A model generated the notes under the pieces. It was not told the origin of the DNA and searched no databases. It saw only the letters and a list, made by a program, of their open reading frames with translations. 7,339 nucleotides of DNA from an uncultured Lachnospiraceae bacterium (GTDB lineage Bacteria > Bacillota > Clostridia > Lachnospirales > Lachnospiraceae). The stretch spans positions 1 through 7,339 of the forward strand of contig CAJUFU010000097.1 in NCBI GenBank assembly GCA_910585555.1, written 5' to 3'. Below are positions 5,950 to 7,339 of this stretch, piece after piece. The position numbers and the translations under genes are program-made. Numbering within the stretch: the first letter of the stretch is position 1; every line of letters begins with the position of its first letter.

Positions 5950-6561
5950 TTATTCAGAGGAAACCGCCTCGCCAGCCGCCGCTTCTACACCCTCCGGCAT
6001 CCCCACATTTGTTTCCGCATTTTCAGCAGCTTCCTTAGGATCCTCATATTCTTTCTCTTCCTCTTCGCCCCAGAGGGAATCCCACTCTTCATGCTCCTTA
6101 TTCATGTTGATGGCCGCCATGTTCTTGGCCATCTTGTAGATGTCCATATTAAAATCCATCAGTTTTTTCTCATCCTGGGCAGGCACTTTGTCTCCCCGGC
6201 TGATTCTTCTGGCAATCTCCAGGCACTTGGCCATCTCCTCGCCGTACTCGGCCATGGCATCGGCCTGCTGCTCGGCAGCCACACTGTTAAAAATCCCCAT
6301 TTCCTGTTCTGTCAAGTCACTTAAGACTTTCTCATTCTTCTTAATCTGCCCGGAAAGGGCGTCAATCTGTCCTTGCAGTTCCTTCTCTCTTGCCAGGTAT
6401 TCCTCTGACAGTTCAAACGTCACACCCAGCATTTCACTTTTTTCCTGGGCTTTCTCCATCCTCTTGCGGTTCTCGTCCCGCTGTTTGACATAGTCGCTGC
6501 GCTGGCCTCTTAAGAGACTCAGCTGCTGCCTGTAGGCTTTCTGTGCTTCCCCGATTTTCAT
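5950..6561 (-). CDS. coiled-coil acidic protein of unknown function
   Basis: This 203-residue soluble protein has no recognised catalytic motif. Residues 1-110 are rich in Gln, Glu, Lys and Arg with heptad-like spacing, predicting long helices and a coiled coil. A more conserved-looking centre follows (EYGEEMAKCLEIARRISRGD, then KVPAQDEKKLMDF), and then KNMAAINMNKEHEEWDSLWG. The last 45 residues are strongly acidic (EEEEKEYEDP and a Glu/Ala-rich tail) and probably disordered. There is no signal peptide or membrane segment. The start at 6561 is chosen because AAAGGGTG precedes it and the N-terminus (MKIGEAQKAYRQQLS) reads like a genuine start. The longer reading from 6612 begins inside the loop of a terminator hairpin. 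From memory, similar proteins occur in Lachnospiraceae as hypothetical proteins; a function is not known. No convincing promoter was found in the short upstream gap. Confidence 0.85.
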   Translation of the reverse strand: MKIGEAQKAYRQQLSLLRGQRSDYVKQRDENRKRMEKAQEKSEMLGVTFELSEEYLAREKELQGQIDALSGQIKKNEKVLSDLTEQEMGIFNSVAAEQQADAMAEYGEEMAKCLEIARRISRGDKVPAQDEKKLMDFNMDIYKMAKNMAAINMNKEHEEWDSLWGEEEEKEYEDPKEAAENAETNVGMPEGVEAAAGEAVSSE

Positions 6562-6590
6562 AGTATCACCCTTTTTGTTAAATATCGGCA

Positions 6591-6629
6591 AAATCCCGGA
6601 GATTCCTAACATCGAAACCTCCGGGATTT
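6591..6629 (-). terminator. strong hairpin terminator after the collagen-like gene
   Basis: AAATCCCGGAG (6629-6619 on the minus strand) pairs perfectly over 11 bases with CTCCGGGATTT (6601-6591), with a 17-base loop. The hairpin begins 16 bases after the stop codon at 6646. The U-run on this strand is only four (ATTTTGCC). On the plus strand the stem is followed by CCTTTTAT, so the element could work in both directions, although no plus-strand gene needs it here. Confidence 0.75.
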
Positions 6630-6645
6630 CCTTTTATCTCACGTT

Positions 6646-7339
6646 TTAATTGATACTTAAACCGGCACTTGCATATCCAGCAACCGTATTAATCAGCGTC
6701 AATCCACTTGCCGTCGCTGAAAATACCAGCATCAGCCTGGTCTGCGCCGTCACCGGAATATTGAGTCCTGTAAGCGCGCCATTTAACAATGTTCCAACGG
6801 ATATGATACCGGAAAGTGCCGGTGACAGACTGATTAATGTTCCGGCAATCGGTGTAAATACATTGTTTGGTGTGGCTGACTGGTAAATCTGCGCATTTAC
6901 CGTAACTGTGGAACCCACTAAGGAAAGCGCCGCCGTTGTGCTGAAAAATGCGCTAAACGAAGTGATGATACCTGCACGGGGAACTTGGAATGCAAAGTTC
7001 GAAAGCGTACCGCTGGCATTTGTAATATCGATAGAAGAGCCTAACAGGGTAAGCCCCTGCGCACTGCTTCCAAACCCTACAAAGGCGGGAAGTCCTGCCA
7101 GTCCCCCGGCAACTGTTGTCAGAGAAACCGGCAGCCCTGATGCAAAGGGAATGATTGCTCCTGTACCGGCAGCGCCTGTCGGGCCTGTGGGACCTGTGGC
7201 TCCGGTAGGGCCCGTTGCCCCAGTCGGACCTGTCGCCCCGTCGGCTCCGGTCGCTCCCGTGTGACCCGTTGCCCCAGTCGGACCTGTAGCTCCATCGGCT
7301 CCGGTCGCTCCCGTGGAACCTGTTGCCCCAGTCGGACCT
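6646..7339 (-). CDS. collagen-like exosporium protein with BclB-type C-terminal domain, 5' end outside window
   Basis: The frame is open from the window edge to a TAA at 6646, giving 230 visible residues; the N-terminus is missing. The first 57 residues are 19 Gly-X-Y triplets, mostly GPT, GAT and GAD, which form a collagen-type triple helix and in Bacillus BclA carry O-linked sugars on threonine. The rest starts at AIIPFASGLPVSLTTVAGGL and is a glycine-, serine- and alanine-rich beta-type domain resembling the BclB C-terminal domain of exosporium glycoproteins. It likely sits on the outer spore surface and is expressed in the mother cell late in sporulation, as known for the family. The triplet region contains a 54-base higher-order repeat. 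Neighbouring genes give no spore context. The C-terminal domain match is from memory of the family and is quite characteristic. Confidence 0.88.
   Translation of the reverse strand, partial: GPTGATGSTGATGADGATGPTGATGHTGATGADGATGPTGATGPTGATGPTGPTGAAGTGAIIPFASGLPVSLTTVAGGLAGLPAFVGFGSSAQGLTLLGSSIDITNASGTLSNFAFQVPRAGIITSFSAFFSTTAALSLVGSTVTVNAQIYQSATPNNVFTPIAGTLISLSPALSGIISVGTLLNGALTGLNIPVTAQTRLMLVFSATASGLTLINTVAGYASAGLSIN
7177..7338 (-). repeat. 54-bp tandem repeat coding for Gly-X-Thr triplets
   Basis: Two full 54-base units (7338-7285 and 7284-7231) each begin GGTCCGACTGGGGCAAC and encode six triplets (GPT GAT G-S/H-T GAT GAD GAT). A third copy starts at 7230, keeps the first 17 bases and then diverges. 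The array runs beyond the window edge. Differences between units are mostly synonymous, except for a Ser to His change in the third triplet. Such arrays expand and contract between strains. Confidence 0.85.

Noticed and set aside
6562..6612. Longer coiled-coil gene reading from an ATG at 6612
   Set aside because: It would begin inside the loop of the terminator hairpin of the upstream gene and has a poor ribosome site.
7177..7339. Regular repeats suggesting a CRISPR array
   Set aside because: The repeats are directly adjacent with no spacers, keep a reading frame and encode Gly-X-Thr triplets.

Overview
All genes recognised here lie on the minus strand, so the window is read from right to left. 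The organism looks like a spore-forming member of the Clostridia, probably Lachnospiraceae or a relative. The evidence is a BclB-type exosporium collagen-like gene, strong AGGAGG-type ribosome binding sites, sigma-A-like promoters of the TTGCAA / TAgAAT or TATATT type, and protein styles typical of gut Firmicutes. This placement is inference, because no rRNA or other phylogenetic marker is present.

Layout in transcription order. (1) 7339-6646: the C-terminal part of a collagen-like spore-surface protein with Gly-X-Thr triplets and a BclB-type C-terminal domain, followed by a strong hairpin terminator. (2) 6561-5950: a 203-residue coiled-coil acidic protein of unknown function. (3) 5877-4690: a regulator made of an N-terminal TIM-barrel domain of the 'phosphoenolpyruvate hydrolase' family fused to a C-terminal AraC-type DNA-binding domain. 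(4) A 184-base regulatory gap with a 30-bp imperfect direct repeat, each copy carrying a -10-like hexamer, and then an intrinsic-terminator-like hairpin. (5) 4505-4320: a 61-codon gene matching only the N-terminus of Tm-1-like (UPF0261) proteins. (6) 4297-3467: a stand-alone PEP-hydrolase-family TIM barrel that is a paralogue of the regulator's sensor half, closed by a clear terminator. (7) 3246-2887 and 2870-2085: an ArsC/YusI-type thioredoxin-fold protein and a nucleotidyltransferase, probably one operon behind a good extended -10 promoter. (8) 1956-733 and 668-1: argJ and the beginning of argB, with their own promoter. These are acetyl-cycle arginine biosynthesis genes.

The most interesting part is the 5877-3467 module. 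A putative transcription factor carries a near-copy of the protein encoded two genes downstream. It appears to face duplicated operator/promoter elements in front of a small operon holding a drastically shortened Tm-1 domain and the stand-alone TIM barrel. In plant Tm-1 and related proteins these two domains occur together. The sequence suggests a ligand-sensing, self-regulated operon with possible attenuation, but the ligand, the reaction and the regulatory logic are not known from sequence alone.
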